Notes: generated by a model not told the origin, from the sequence alone. A stretch of 64,000 nt of DNA from Amoebidium appalachense (GCA_963693365.1 CAVNZM010000011.1:7068001-7132000), one strand, 5' to 3'. Shown: positions 45,273 to 58,915, numbered from the stretch's first letter. A program made the numbers and translations.

Positions 45273-46041
45273 GGGGGGGAAGACGGGAAAATTTGCTACT
45301 TGCCCTGGTAATGTTTTCTTGGAGAGAGCCCTGCGAAAGAGTAGCCTTCTGAACGACAAATGGCTCTTTATCATCACGAATATGCAAGCGAAACTCTAAG
45401 GACAGAAACCAAACGAAGGAAAACAATGCTATTGAACATCAGATAACTATATTTGACAGCTTCACGACCCTCACGCTGTTGTTTGGTGCAGGGAGATGGA
45501 TCTTACACGGTGTAAGGTTGGCAACATCGAGGCCGTTAGCCACTGCTCTGCCCTCACTTCTTTCACCCTGGAAAAAAAGTGTTTTGGGAGGGACTTCGCC
45601 GTGGACCTCTCGCCCCTCACCACTTGCACCAGCATCCATGAGTTGGAGATAAGTCAACACGAATGCCCTCAGCTTGAGTTCTACATGTGGCCACATCTGG
45701 CCAATTTGTCGCTAGAAACAAGTTCCAGTGGTGACCCCGCTAGCGTGCCACCCACGTTTATCTCGAGTGTACCACGGGGACGCAGTCTTGGAATGTGATT
45801 GTCGGCTGTATCCACTGGTGCTTTGCCCATAATCTCCAACATGGGAGCGAGTACAGACTCGTGTCGGGAAAGGACATGCTTCCTCGGTGGGTGGAGCAGG
45901 TAATATACGCGTGCTGAGACCCCCCTCCCCCCCCCCCCCCCCCCCCCCCCCCACCACCACCACCTGCCCACCCGCCCATCCCCTCGCGTATCCCCCTCTC
46001 CCACCCTTACACGCACCCAACCGCTTGCACTCCTCCCTTCC

Positions 46042-46072
<31 letters not shown>

Positions 46073-46703
46073 TTCTCGCCCGCCCTCCCGCCACTCTTCC
46101 CACCCCTCATGACCTCTCTCCCTCTCTCCCTCCCCCCCCCCCCCCCCCCCCCCCGGTCCCCCACACACGCACACACACACACATCCGTGTGTCTCTCTCG
46201 CGCTCCCTCTCCTCCCCCTTCCCCCACCCCCCCCACACACACACATACGTGTCTGGGTCTGTGACAAGGTTGTGTGTGTGCAGGCAAGCAGTGAAGTATC
46301 CTGACCGTGCTAGTTGATATCGGAAGAGAGAAAGGAGGGGGGAGGGAGGTGAGCAGAAGGAGGTGGACCAGGCAGACGCGAACTGGTAGTTGTGACTGTG
46401 TGACTGTGTATGTGTGTGTGGGGGGGGAGGGGGAGGGGGGGGGTTGGGGGGGGGGCTGCAGAGATGAAGGTGGATGAGGTTGGTGATGGATGCTTGTGTG
46501 CGAGCGTGTGTGGATGGGTGGGAGAGTGGGAGCGCGGGGGGGGGGGGGAGGGGGGGGGGGGGGGGGGGGGATGGGTAATCATAATATAACAGCAAAGAAA
46601 GAGGCAGTTGTTCTGCTTACCAGGTCTGTTGTATGCTGTAAATATAACTATTTTTTATGACTATGGTTTAGTGAGGGTATCCATGAAAGTAATAGGCCTA
46701 ACA

Positions 46704-46734
<31 letters not shown>

Positions 46735-46851
46735 CAGGGGCACAGGGGCCGACATGTGCACGTACACACCCGCTTCCTCGTGCAGACACACGTATGCATG
46801 CACACACCCATGCACCCACATGCACACTCACACACAGACAAATGCACATGT

Positions 46852-46906
<55 letters not shown>

Positions 46907-47277
46907 GAGAAAAATTTTCCCCCCTGCCAAACGCGGTGCACTTGACGCTTCTAGGCCAATGGACGTCACTTTCAACCGTTTTTGACCCTACCTTTCTCAC
47001 TTTGTGCGAACTGGATATGAACGAGTACTTGTTCACGCGTGACATCGACCCACCATCACCGTTTGTGTGGGTGAAAGAGAATACCTGGACCTTTGTATGG
47101 ATGTGCATACCCGACTCCTCCCCCTTACCACCAGAACATATACACCGAAGGATTTGGTCGATATTGCAATACGAAATCAGTACGGTGGAATGGGTTGAAA
47201 GGACCGGTTCCCAATCCGGCCAGGAGTGGGTGGTGTGGTTGCCAGAAAAGGCAAAGCGCGAGCAGCTGAGGACGTGA
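43612..47277 (+). CDS. F-box/leucine-rich-repeat-like protein, frame disrupted
   Basis: Exons 43612-43878, 43936-45114, 45492-45899 and 46906-47277, all with GT-AG borders. The first encodes an F-box (LTDLPLDTLMHVVSFLPNEA, SLVCRNLF). The rest reads like irregular leucine-rich repeats (for example LAQLVNLRRLVVGVD, LEVLHVFADQ, SIHELEISQ). The frame ends at TGA 47275-47277. Breaks: one T seems missing in 43997-44000, one base near 44232-44237, and one G in 45776-45779; TGA 44864-44866 is in frame with coding-like sequence on both sides. F-box proteins bridge substrates to the SCF ubiquitin ligase through Skp1, so a substrate-receptor role is the default guess. The initiating exon is missing. With four lesions it may be a pseudogene. 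Unlike the +1 changes in other genes, the lesions here look like missing bases. Confidence 0.6.
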
Positions 47278-47772
47278 GGGGATGGTTGAGTTGGTGTATC
47301 TGCATCCCGACTGCACGATCCGATTGGTTCGATTCAGATTGGTTCGATTCAGATTGGTTCGATTCAGATTGGTTCGATTCAAGGCAGAACACACCAAAGA
47401 AGTGCCGTTGGTGTATCCAAGCAGCCCGTGGGTGACCCCCCCCCCCCCCCCCCCCCCCCCCCCGGAAGGATGGGCTCTACTGATTATGCATATTCGTGGT
47501 GTTTGCTCTTTTTTGCAATATGGGGTTGCCTGCCGAACATGTGCACTTCCGTACTCTCTAACATATTCTGAACCCCCCCCCCCCCCCCCCCCCCCGTCCC
47601 CCGGCTATCCCTCCGTCGTTTGCGACGGGCCCTGGTTGTGATGCATATTCTCCATGCGTGTCTGCAATCTACACTGTGATGTGCGTTGTGAGTCTGTACC
47701 ATTTATTTGTACTCTATGCCAAACTCCAACCCTTACTACACCCTTGTTTGCCACCCCCCTTTTGATGCAGAG

Positions 47773-47775
<3 letters not shown>
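47278..47775. other. 3' flank with poly-C tracts
   Basis: Contains four 15-base tandem units (GATTGGTTCGATTCA, 47322-47382), two poly-C runs (about 47438-47463 and 47573-47595), and a fragment ending CTAACATATTCTGAA before poly-C that resembles the end of the dispersed poly-C-tailed repeat. Confidence 0.5.
47322..47382 (+). repeat. 15-base tandem repeat, four units
   Basis: GATTGGTTCGATTCA repeated four times with one early and one late variant base. It lies 45 bases after the stop codon of the F-box/LRR gene. Confidence 0.97.
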
Positions 47776-47825
<50 letters not shown>

Positions 47826-47934
47826 CGGGTGCTGCCTATAAGACGAATTTCTCTTTCGTGTGTGCTCTGCGTTTAACAGTTTGCATGGTGTTGTCCGTCA
47901 TGATCTCCACTATAACACATTCTACTTCCTCCCC

Positions 47935-47965
<31 letters not shown>

Positions 47966-48084
47966 AAAAAAAAAAAAAAAAAGACGGGTACTGCCTATAA
48001 GACGAATTTCTCTTTCGTGTGTGCTCTGCGTTTAACAGTTTGCATGGTGTTGTCCGTCATGATCTCCACTATAACACATTCTAC

Positions 48085-48120
<36 letters not shown>
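47776..48120 (+). repeat. Tandem duplication of about 165 bases
   Basis: Poly-C, poly-A, GACGGGTGCTGCCTATAAGA, then TTTGCATGGTGTTGTCCGTC and ATAACACATTCTAC, occurs twice in a row with one base change (GGGTGCTG/GGGTACTG) and differing run lengths. The TGTTGTCCGTCATGA core also occurs, on the opposite strand, in the JmjC intron at 59733-59940. Confidence 0.95.
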
Positions 48121-48135
<15 letters not shown>

Positions 48136-48297
48136 ACCGTCTCCTTCCCCTCCTCCCCCGTCCCTTTAAAAAAATAAGAAAGAAAGAGAAAAAACTCACC
48201 CAACCGAAAGAGAAAAAACTTGTTTCCCTTACATTTTTATGCACTCGTCTGCACCTTCTGCAAGCACCTTCATACCCGATGTATTTGTCCGTTTATT

Positions 48298-48300
48298 TCC

Positions 48301-48337
<37 letters not shown>

Positions 48338-48904
48338 ACCACCACCACCACCACCACCACCACCAAAAAAAAAAAGTAAAAAAAAAAAAAAAAGAAAGAA
48401 AGAAAGAAAGAAAGAAAGAAAAAAAAAAAAGAAAAGAAAAAGGAAAGGAAAGAGAAGGGTAAAGGAAAGAGAAGAAAGAAAAGAAAAGAAAAAAGAAAAC
48501 CTAATTATCATCTGGGTGTGTCTTTTTCTGGACGTGTTCTACATCCCCTTGCACTTGCTGACTCCTTTACATTGCACTACTTTTTGGCATATTTATGTAT
48601 TTAGTTGTTTGAGTGGTCCTCCGTCCTTTTGTTTTGTTCTGTGGGGTCCCCCCCCCCCCCCCCCCCCCCCCTCCCTTGCCTCCATTTTTGCCGCCTTCTT
48701 ATCCATAGAAGACCCCCCTGAATCCACCCCTCCCCCCCCCCCCTCCCCCCCCCCTTTATCCCTACCAACACACACACACATGCACGCACGCACGCACGCA
48801 CATGCACATGCGCGCGCACACACACTCAGACACACACACACACTCACTCACTCACTCACACACACACACACACATACCGACAAACACATACACACACACA
48901 TACT

Positions 48905-48999
<95 letters not shown>

Positions 49000-49004
49000 A
49001 TACT

Positions 49005-49079
<75 letters not shown>

Positions 49080-49131
49080 CGACACACATGTCGACACACA
49101 TGCAGACACACGCACACACACACACGCACAC
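48298..49131 (+). repeat. Low-complexity mosaic: poly-C, (CAC)n, (GAAA)n, C-rich, (CA)n
   Basis: Poly-C to 48337, ACC triplets to 48363, A/G-rich to 48500, unique 48500-48640, C-rich to 48750, then CA repeats with interruptions 48770-49131. No gene. Confidence 0.9.
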
Positions 49132-49232
49132 AGCTTTGGGCAGTTTCTTCTCCGTGTGCTGCCACTGGCACGTTTCCCCGAGCGCCGTTTCATCCAACTC
49201 CTGCATTGCCTGCTCCCCCACATGCCTCTTGG
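49132..49232 (-). other. Possible orphan exon
   Basis: On the minus strand this 101-base stretch is bounded by TTTTCAG and a GTGTGTG donor inside the CA array. It reads KRHVGEQAMQELDETALGE and CQWQHTEKKLPKA, without stop and with coding-like composition. No partner exon was found within several kb, so gene and function are unknown. Confidence 0.3.
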
Positions 49233-49605
49233 CTGAAAACCCTACACACCGCTGCCTGCCTAGTACTACTGCCCCCCTACCCCCCCCTCCCTCCCCCCCC
49301 CCTCCCCCCCCCCCCCCCCCCCCCCCCCCCCGGCCCAACAAACACACGAACGCACGCGCGCGCGACATACACACACACACAATCACACACACACACACAC
49401 ACACACAACACACCCACATACACAGAGTGGATTTTGCTCCTAAGTTATTGGACATTTGGTTTCTTGATGCCGTTTCTCATTACTAAGTTAGGGAAATCCT
49501 TGTGCTCCGCCCCTCCCTCCCGCCCCCTCTCCAAAAAAAAAATTGTTACAACCTACCAACCCATCGAGTTTCAAAACGCATACAAAAAAACACCTGGTAA
49601 AAAGA

Positions 49606-49638
<33 letters not shown>

Positions 49639-50000
49639 ATGTTTGGGTTGGATGTGTGTGGTGGTGGTGATGGCAGTGGTTTTTTTTTTTTGTGTGTGGT
49701 GTGTGTGTGGGTGGGTGGGTGGGTGTGTGGGTGGGTGGGTGGGTGTTGGGGGGAGGGGGGGGGGGGGGGGAACAGACGGACCTACGGAAATGGAACCACA
49801 GTATAATCGAAGAATCAAGCAAATGTAGTATAGATTTGATTACGAACACGGCTCACTGGATACACTGTGTACACAGGGCTCAATGCTGGGGGGTGGGAAG
49901 GGCCGGGCCACCTCTGACCCGAATCACGCGCCAACCTGATTACTTGGTAGGTTCCTTACGACATCCTACATCACTTTCCCTCACACACTCTCTCTCTGCC

Positions 50001-50038
<38 letters not shown>

Positions 50039-50394
50039 TCCACCTCACTCACCATCCTCATCCCACCACTACCACCACCACCACCACCACCATATCCCCC
50101 TCTCCCCCCCAGTTTTTACTGATGTCTTCTAATCCAAGAAAAGAATTCCCTTGCATGTTTGTGTTTTATAAAACATGCGCAGCAGATGCAGAGGCAAAGG
50201 TGTGTCACACAATAGGTAATGTGAATGTGAAATTTTGTTTGTTCATATTCCCAAGAACAATATAACATATTCGATGAAAACTGGTTGCCCCATGGTGTTT
50301 TTGCGACTTTCTCAGAACCAGTATTATGCACTGCAAAACACACTTTGACTAACCATAGCCCTCCCTCTGCTCCATCTGTCCCCATCTCTCTCCC
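49233..50394. other. Gene-poor spacer
   Basis: C-rich and CA-rich blocks (49275-49425), poly-G (49608-49637), GTGGGTGG repeats (49690-49770), poly-C (50003-50036), and unique AT-rich sequence 50105-50390. Nothing coding is supported. Confidence 0.5.
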
Positions 50395-50518
50395 TGTCAC
50401 TCACTCTCTTCACCTTCCTCTCTCCCTCTATTCCTTTCTCTAGCAGCCCCCCCCCCCCCCCCCCCCCCCCCGCTGCCGCCACCGCCGCTCTCCCTCTCAG
50501 CCTCTGGCTCTTTCTCTG

Positions 50519-50593
<75 letters not shown>

Positions 50594-50602
50594 GTCTCTC
50601 TG

Positions 50603-50639
<37 letters not shown>

Positions 50640-51350
50640 TGCTGCCTCTCTCTCTTGCTCTCGCTGTCTCCCTCCCTCCCTCCCTCCCTCCGTCCCTCCC
50701 TTCCTCCCTCCCTTCCCCCTCCCTTCCTCCCTCCCTCCCCCCCCCCCCCCCCCCCCCCCCCCCCTTCCCTCCCCCCTCCCTCCCTTCCCCCCCCCCCCCC
50801 CCCCTCCCCTCCCTCCCTCCCTCCCTCCCTCCCTCCCTTCTTCCCTCGCTCCCTCCCTTCCCTCCCTCCCTCCCTCTGCCCCTCCCTTCCTCCCTCCCTC
50901 CCTCCGTCCCTCCCTCCATGCCCCCTTCCTCCCTCCCTCCCTCCCTCCTTCCCTTCCTTCCTCAATCCCTCCCCCCCCCCCCCCCTCCCCCCCCCCCCCC
51001 CCCCCCCCCTCCCCCCCCCCCCCCCCCCCCCCGCTCCTTTCTTCCTCGCTCCCTCCCTCCCTCGCTCCCTCCCTTCCCCTCCCTCCCTCCCTCCCTCCCT
51101 CCCTCCCTCCCTCTCTCCCTTGCTCCCTCCCTCCCTCCCTCCCTCCCTCCCTCCCTCCCTCCCTCCCTCCCTCCCTCCCTCCCTCCCTCCCTCCCTCCCC
51201 CCTCCCTCCCTCCCTCCCTTCCTTCCCTCGCTCCCTCCCTTCCTCCCTCCCTCCCTCTGCCCCTCCCTTCCTCCCTCCCTCCCTCCGTCCCTCCCTCCAT
51301 GCCCCCTTCCTCCCTCCCTCCCTCCCTCCTTCCCTTCCTTCCTCAATCCC

Positions 51351-51405
<55 letters not shown>

Positions 51406-52543
51406 CTTTCTTCCTCGCTCCCTCCCTCCCTCGCTCCCTCCCTTCCTCCCTCCCTCCCTCCCTCCCTCCCTCCCTCCCTCTCTCCCTTCCTCCCTCCCTC
51501 CCTCCCTCCCTCCCTCCCTCCCTCCCTCCCTCCCTCCCTCCCTCCCTCCCTCCCTCCCTCCCTCCCCCCCTCCCTCCCTCCCTCCCTCCCTCCCTCCCCC
51601 CCCCCCCCCCCCCCCCCCCTCTTCTCCCTCCCCCTCCCTCCCTCCCTCCCTTCCCTCCCTCCCTCCCTTCCCCCTCCTCCCCTCCCTCGCTCCGTCCCTC
51701 CCTCCCTCCCTCCCTTCCCTCCCTCCTCTCTCCCTCCCTTCCCTCCCTCCTCTCTCCTTGGCGCCTCCCTCCTCTCCCTCTCTCTTCCCTCCCTCCTCTC
51801 TCCCTCCCTTCCCTCCCTCCTCTCTCCTTCCCTTCCCTCCCTCCTCTCTCCTTCCCTTCCCTCCCTCCCTCTCTCCCTCCCTTCCCTACATCCTGTCTCC
51901 CTACCTTCCTTCCATCCTCTCTCCCTCCCTTCCCTCCCTCCCTCTCTCCCTCCCTTCCCTCCCTCCTCTCTCCCTCCCTTCCCTCCCTCCCTCTCTCCCT
52001 CCCTTCCCTCCCTCCCTCTCTCCCTCCCTTCCCTCCCTCCTCTCTCCCTCCCTTCCCCCCCTCCTCTCCCTCCCTTCCCTCTCTCCCTCCCTCCCTCCCT
52101 TCCCTCCCTCCCTCCCTCCCTCCCTTCCCTCCCTCCCTCTCTCCCTCCCTTCCCTCCCTTCTCTCTCCCTCCCTTCCCTCCCTTCTCTCTCCCTCCCTTT
52201 CCTCCCACCTCTCTCCCTCCCTTCCCTTCCCCCCCCCTCTCTCCCTCCCTTCCCCCCTCCTCTCCCCCCTCCCTTCCCTCCCTCCCTCTCTCCCTCCCTT
52301 CCCTCCCTCCCCCTCTCCCCCTCCCTTCCCCCCCCCCCCCCCCCCCCCTCCTCTCCCCCTCCCTTCCCCTCCCTCCCCTCCCTCCCTCCCTCCCTCCCTC
52401 TTCTCTCCCTCCCTTCCCTCCCTCCTCTCTCTCCCTCCCTCCCTCCCTCCCTCTCTCCCTCCCTTCCCTCCCTCCCTCCCTCCTCTCTCCCTCTCTCCCT
52501 CCCTTTTCTCTCCCTCCCTTCCCTCCCTCCTCTCCACAGGTTA
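50395..52543 (+). repeat. Polypyrimidine tract of about 2.1 kb
   Basis: The strand is almost only C and T, mainly CTCC/CCCT and CTCTCC units with poly-C runs, and only scattered purines. A block with TCCGTCCCTCCCTCCATGCC and TTCCTTCCTCAATCCCTCC occurs twice, about 380 bases apart (near 50905 and 51285), so part of the tract grew by segment duplication. It ends at CTCTCCACAG, 52534-52543. Long frames on either strand are artefacts of composition. Confidence 0.97.
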
Positions 52544-52664
52544 GCCTGCCAGGACGCTGCTGGACACCATATGATGCTTGTCGAAAGTGTGTGAATGTGA
52601 GGGTTGGAGATGTGTGGTAGCATGAATTGCGGGAGTAAGGTACTATGGGTGTAGGGAATACGTT

Positions 52665-52800
52665 AAATGCCGGCAATATCGATGCAGAGATTTACGGTTA
52701 ATGAGGGCAATCTGGATGCAGAGATTTACGGTAAATGAGGGCAATATGGATGTAGAGATTTACGGTAAATGCAATATGCTGTAAATGGATGTAGACAAAC
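52665..52800 (+). repeat. Tandem repeat of about 37 bases, three to four units
   Basis: Units of the type GGCAATATGGATG-AGAGATTTACGGTAAATGAG. The last unit is degenerate. Confidence 0.93.
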
Positions 52801-53411
52801 AATGTTATGTTCCTGGAGGGCCCCTTGGAAGAAAAGGGGAGCTCGAATGCACATATGTGGGGGTAGATGGGTATAGTATTTGTGTTAGTGCGCGGGCGGG
52901 GGGGGGGGGGGGGGGGGGGAGGGGGGGGAGGAACGAGGGGAGCGGAGAGGGAGGGGGGGGGAGGGGGGGGGGGGGAGAGGGGGGGGGAGAACTTGCAAGT
53001 TTATAATATATATCCATGCATGTACTGTTTTGGACTGCCTTTCTGGCCGAACACAATTCTGTACATATTGAATTTCTTTGTTTCAAATTTTTCCGTTAAC
53101 CTTCGATTTGTTCCATATATTTGCTGCGAAATACAATGGTGAAAATCATGCACATACCTTTTTTTTATATCTTTTTTTTTTTTTTTTTTTTTGATTCGTT
53201 CTGTATGTGTTTTGCCTGCGTATATGCGAAGTCTTGGTGTTTGTCAATAGAAATTTCAAAAGGAACTATTCCTTCCCCGAACATCTCCGGTACATGAATG
53301 TGTAGTCCGTGCCGATGATTCTACTGTGCATAGTCACAGTAAACACGAAACACCATATGCATGCATATACGTAAAGCCTTCTCCTGCATGTAACCCATAG
53401 TGGTGGCCGGT

Positions 53412-53484
<73 letters not shown>

Positions 53485-53774
53485 ATATAATGATGCACTG
53501 ATTATGTAGTTTAACAAATAGCAAACAGGCAAGGAAACATGTCATCATGAACAAAACCTATCGAGGGCCTATCGTGCATTAATATTAATCCCATATCACC
53601 ATTTTCTTGAAATCGATTACGAAGGAACCACGCAACTCAATTCTGTTTTTATTTTCGGGCAGGGCTATATATGCCTATCATACGGTAAGGAGATTGCATG
53701 TCTATACTTGTGGAGATAGAACTGGCAGTTACCGACTAGCTCCAGCTACTGTAAGACTTCATTATGACACCTGT

Positions 53775-53816
<42 letters not shown>

Positions 53817-53900
53817 GTACTACCAGGTGGGACGTTGATAATTACTACTCCCAACAAAATCCCCATGCCTTACATGTGTGTGGGTACACATACTCGGGAT

Positions 53901-53973
<73 letters not shown>

Positions 53974-54572
53974 CATTTGTTCACAGTCATCCTATATGGT
54001 TATGCGTTTGCATGACCATGGCGCCACTTTTTTTTTTTTTTTTGGTTATTTGTAAGCAATTTTTTTAAAGTCAGCGGAAAACCTGGCTTTCTGCAGCAGG
54101 ATGCCACAGTGCACTATGTATAGAATTAAACTTACGCTATGTATTGCCCGTCCTGTAACAGTTATTGGCAGTCCGTTAATCCCCCCTACGAGTTACTCAT
54201 TTAACCGGCCGAACAATGACCTATTTTCCGACACACTGCTCAGGAGCTTTACATTTTTTCTATCGGCTTTCCCCCCCCCCCTTCCCCGTGGACTCGATGA
54301 CTTAGCCATCAAGTTCTGACTATCTATAGCTATCTTATAAACATATGAGGCAGCAGAAGGACTTACGATCACATCCCCCCCCCCCCCCCCCTCGCCACCA
54401 AAAAAAACAAATAAATAAAAAAATAAAATAGAATAAAAAATAAATAAAAAATAGGAACTACAAACAGCCAGAAAGGCACATCACACATTAATTTAGGGCA
54501 TATACATTCTCCGGGAACTACTACCGAAATAACGTCCCGTGGATCATCAGGTCAAGATCTCATGTGCTAAAA

Positions 54573-54604
<32 letters not shown>

Positions 54605-54760
54605 GAAGGAAGGAACCCAACTAATGGAGATTCCTCTCGGTTTCTATGGTGTTAAATAGTGGAAGAAACCCCTGATATACAACCATCATCCCACCTCCAC
54701 GTACCTGGTCACCGTGCAAAGCCAGTGTTTTTTTTTTGGGGGGGGTGGGTGTGTGTGTGT

Positions 54761-54818
<58 letters not shown>

Positions 54819-55043
54819 GTTTTGTGTCTCCCCTTAAATAAAACCCGATAGACCTAGCAGACACGAGAACCAGCAAGCCATTGAATAAGCCGATATACTT
54901 CAAAAACATGTATTCAAAAAAAGAGAAGAAAATAAAAACTAAAAGGAAAAGCTACATGCCATCTGCAGAAAACGTCTTATCCATCACATGGAACAAAACA
55001 CCCAATCAACACCCAAGGACAAACTTTTTCACAAACCTCCCGA
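52801..55043. other. Gene-poor spacer downstream of the JmjC gene
   Basis: G-rich block 52900-52990; poly-T 53166-53192; about 68 G at 53413-53480; poly-G 53775-53812; poly-T then poly-G 53901-53970; A-rich 54402-54455 and 54570-54610; (GT)n plus poly-G 54745-54815. Intervening sequence is unique and AT-rich; no exon supported. Confidence 0.5.
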
Positions 55044-56496
55044 TCAGAAGCCAAAGCTAAACCCGCCGCTCTCCCCTCCCTCGGCTTTCTGAGCAGTCAG
55101 GCTGTCCCAAAACGACGGTTTGTTTCTTTCCCTCTCCTCTTCTTTTACTTCCTCCTCCAATTTTTCGTACTCTCCAGGGAAAGAATTGGTAAACGCTGGG
55201 TAGAACTTACTGTACAGTTCCAGGCCCTTGCATCCACGAAGGCCCGACACCTGTGTGCGTGTGTGTGTGTGTGGTGGGGTGGGGGTGGGGGGAGGGGGAG
55301 GGGGGGGGGGGGGGAAGAGAGAGAGAGGAAGAGAGAGAATAGGGGGGGGGGGGGGGGGGGGGGGGGGGAGAGGAGGGTGGGGGAGAGGAGGGGAGGGGAA
55401 GGGGAGAGGGGGAGTGGAGGGGGGTTATGTCAGCACTTCAAGCTTCTTAAGCATACACAGCAATTTCCACATGCCTGTATAAGGGCACATGGTTATAAAA
55501 GGAAATTTGCTGCACCATATATACCGAAATCTATCGTTCACCAAAGATAAATGTCAAACGTCTTATCGACGTCAAGATTACGTCACATTGACATCCCGCC
55601 GTGAAATACCCAAAGAGAGTGTAACACCCACTAACGACCTATACCACCATATAGTCAAAAGGGCGCGCGCGGGGCCGGGGGAGGGGGAGGGGGGTTTTGA
55701 ATGCGTCAAAAAGTACGAAGTACATAAGAACAAACGGATAACACGATGCAGAATGCAAGCCATACATAAAGAGTATGCATAATAAGCAGAGCCCATCCTC
55801 AGGGAGGGCCCACGTCATCCACAGTACCCGAGTTTCGACCTATTCCCCTCGTTAACGAAACCCAACTCAGATACTGTTTCACTTGAACATGAGTAGGTCA
55901 CCCGTCTTGATCAGAGACGAGCAGGGTTGCTTATGCAGGCAAGGGCAGTGGGAAAGGCCGGGGGTTAAGGGGGGGGGGGGGGATGCATGAGAGGGTTGGA
56001 AATATAGAGGAGACACCAAGGGACAAAATAAAAACCGTCACAAAAATAAAAAAGAATTCCAGATCAAACCATACAATCGAACAGGTAAAAAACATGCAGG
56101 CAGAAGACACTTAACAGAAGCCATCATCAGGGGCATAACTATGACTTCACAAAAGAATGGAGGAGGGGGGGGGGGGGGGAGAAAGGGGGTGATTTAAGGG
56201 AAGGGAAGAGGGGGATCCAACATACATCATGGGGTTTATCGCGAATAAATTCCATAACTTTCACCAAATTGCGCCGGCTGACATAGTTCTGTGTGATGGC
56301 GATGCTTTCTTCCACGTTGATGACGACATGCCACCACCCACTGGGCACAAAGATCACCTCTCCCTCTTCGACAATGCACTCGATGGGCCTGTGTACGGTG
56401 TGTACGTGTGTGTGTTTGTGTGTGTGTATGTGCGGGTGGGGGGGGGGGGGGGAAGGGGGGGGGGAAGGGGAGAGGGTGTGCTTTGTGTGTGTGCTT

Positions 56497-56566
<70 letters not shown>

Positions 56567-56644
56567 GGGGGGGGGGGGGGGGGAGGGGAGGGAGGGAGGG
56601 AGGGGTTTTTTGTGTTTTAGTTTGCCTGTGTGTCTGTGGTTGGG

Positions 56645-56680
<36 letters not shown>

Positions 56681-56696
56681 TGTGTATGTGTGTGTG

Positions 56697-56744
<48 letters not shown>

Positions 56745-56754
56745 AGGGGGGGGC

Positions 56755-56801
<47 letters not shown>

Positions 56802-57817
56802 GAGGGGGGGGGGGGGGGGGGGGGGGGAGGGGAGGGGTTTTTTGTGTTTTAGTGTGCCTGTGTGTCTGTGGTTGGGTGTGTGTTTGTGTGTTTGTGTGGG
56901 TCTGTGCATGTATGAACAGCGAAAAATGAGACCGAGTCGACGTGTTTCGTTGTAGATTGGGTTAGGGGCGACAGCAGGAAATGGGGAGGGAGGGGAGGGC
57001 GAAAAGAAATATTTTTTCCTCTAAGTAGTAGTTGAACCACTCAAGAGTCCATACACAAACAAGGCTAACGTGCCCATACCACCCCAAATCATATCCGCAA
57101 ACAACCCACTATAGATCGAGCAGTATAATCCCAGTTTGTGTTTTAAAATCACGCACCTGACAGCGAACTCTTTTCTCATCTTGTAGCAGTTATTGAACCA
57201 CCTATGAGTTTACACGCAGGTAGCTTGAAAGCGCCCCCCCCACGCTCAAACCAACCCGTATTCAAACTTAATTTTATATACCGTTTTTAAATTTTTAATA
57301 TCACGCACCTGACATCGGAGTCCTTTGTCATCTTGTAGCAGTTATTGAACCACTCGCCCAGCGACACGGGTGCCGTGACCTCGTCCTCCTCCTGTATCAC
57401 ACCAGGTGGTGGCGTGTTCGGGGGGTACATGATCCACTTCTTGCGGCCCCTGCATAAGGCAGAGGTATAAGCGAGGGGCGTACATAATAACGCGTAATAT
57501 AATGGCCATGTAGGTGATGGGCGTATGTACATGTTGCATATGCACGGGAGGGTGGGAGTGCGCCGGGGGGGGGGGGGGGGGGGGGGGGGTATATGATCCA
57601 CCTCTTGCGTCTCTGCACAAGCAATATTTCAATAGCCACACATTAGTGATTAGTGTGTGTTAGAAGCCCCCCCCCCCCCCCCCCCCCAGCCCCCAAACCC
57701 TTTACATCCATACAGCCAAACCCCCCTCTCCCCCTTCCCCCCCCCCCCCCTCTTGCCATACACGCCCCAGAAAATACTTACAAATACAATAAAACACAGG
57801 GTTAAAAGCCATTCAGC

Positions 57818-57873
<56 letters not shown>

Positions 57874-58155
57874 AACACTGCCCACCTATTCTCCTTCTTC
57901 CGGTTCTCCAATCATGTCCACCGCAAAGCAAAAAAAAGATAACCAAATACCTGATCACGGCATTCCAAGCCGAGGTACAATTCGGGTCTATATGGAAGGT
58001 CGACCCGGACCGCGCCGGCCCAATGATGATCCATCGGTAATCGGGCCTCTCACCACCCAATAGGGAGAAGAGATCTTCGTTGAAGTATGGCGGCACGGTG
58101 TAATCGGATGCAAGACCAGGACATTGGGTGGCAAAACTGTTTTTTTTTTTTTTTT

Positions 58156-58194
<39 letters not shown>

Positions 58195-58264
58195 AGGGAA
58201 GGGGGAGGGAGGGAGAGCGAGAGGGAGACAAGCGGGGAGGGGGGGAGGGAGAGAGCGAGAGCCA

Positions 58265-58299
<35 letters not shown>

Positions 58300-58884
58300 G
58301 GAGGGGGGGGACGGAGGAGGGGGAGGGAGGGAGAGAAAGAGAGGGAGGGAGGGGGTGGGGGGGACGGAGGTGGGGGAGAGGGGGGGGAAGAGAGAGAGAA
58401 GGGGGGTGGGGTGGGGGTGAGGGGGGTGGGGGGGGGGGGGTCAGCTTAGCCCTAACAGAATCCCCCCCCCCCCCGCGCCGGAGCCAGTGCCGTTTTACGA
58501 GGCTGACACACACATGAAAGAAAGGAGGGAGAACTTGGGGGGGGGGAAGAAAGAGAGAGAGAGATGGAGCAAAACAAAACGGAAAGCAAAGAGGGCCGGC
58601 AGGCAGGGGAGCTTGGGGGGACAGGGGGGGGGGGGGGGGGGGGGGGGGGGAGGGGGGGGGCGGTAGAGTAGGGGGCATGGAGACTTACTATTTGTCGAAC
58701 AGGTAGAGGGGGTTCTCCTCCATAGCCCCGTGTGCATATCGATAGTAGTCCCTCATCGTCAAGATGCCCGGCCCAGATGCAAACGTGGCATCCCCGTACT
58801 CCTTAATTAGGTACTCGGGGCTCCATTTTTGGTAGGCGGGCCACTCGGTCACAAGATCGGTGATGACAACGGGACGGTTGGGTC

Positions 58885-58915
<31 letters not shown>

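Noticed and set aside
48279-49670. 463-codon plus-strand frame
   Set aside because: A patchwork of poly-C, (CAC)n, (GAAA)n and (CA)n with no recognisable domain. The only coding-like part is on the other strand (49132-49232).
50324-52676. Open frames of 600-740 codons (Gly/Arg/Glu-rich on minus, Pro/Ser/Leu-rich on plus)
   Set aside because: They exist only because the 2.1 kb C/T tract lacks stops in several frames on both strands. There is no domain, no splice context and no codon structure.
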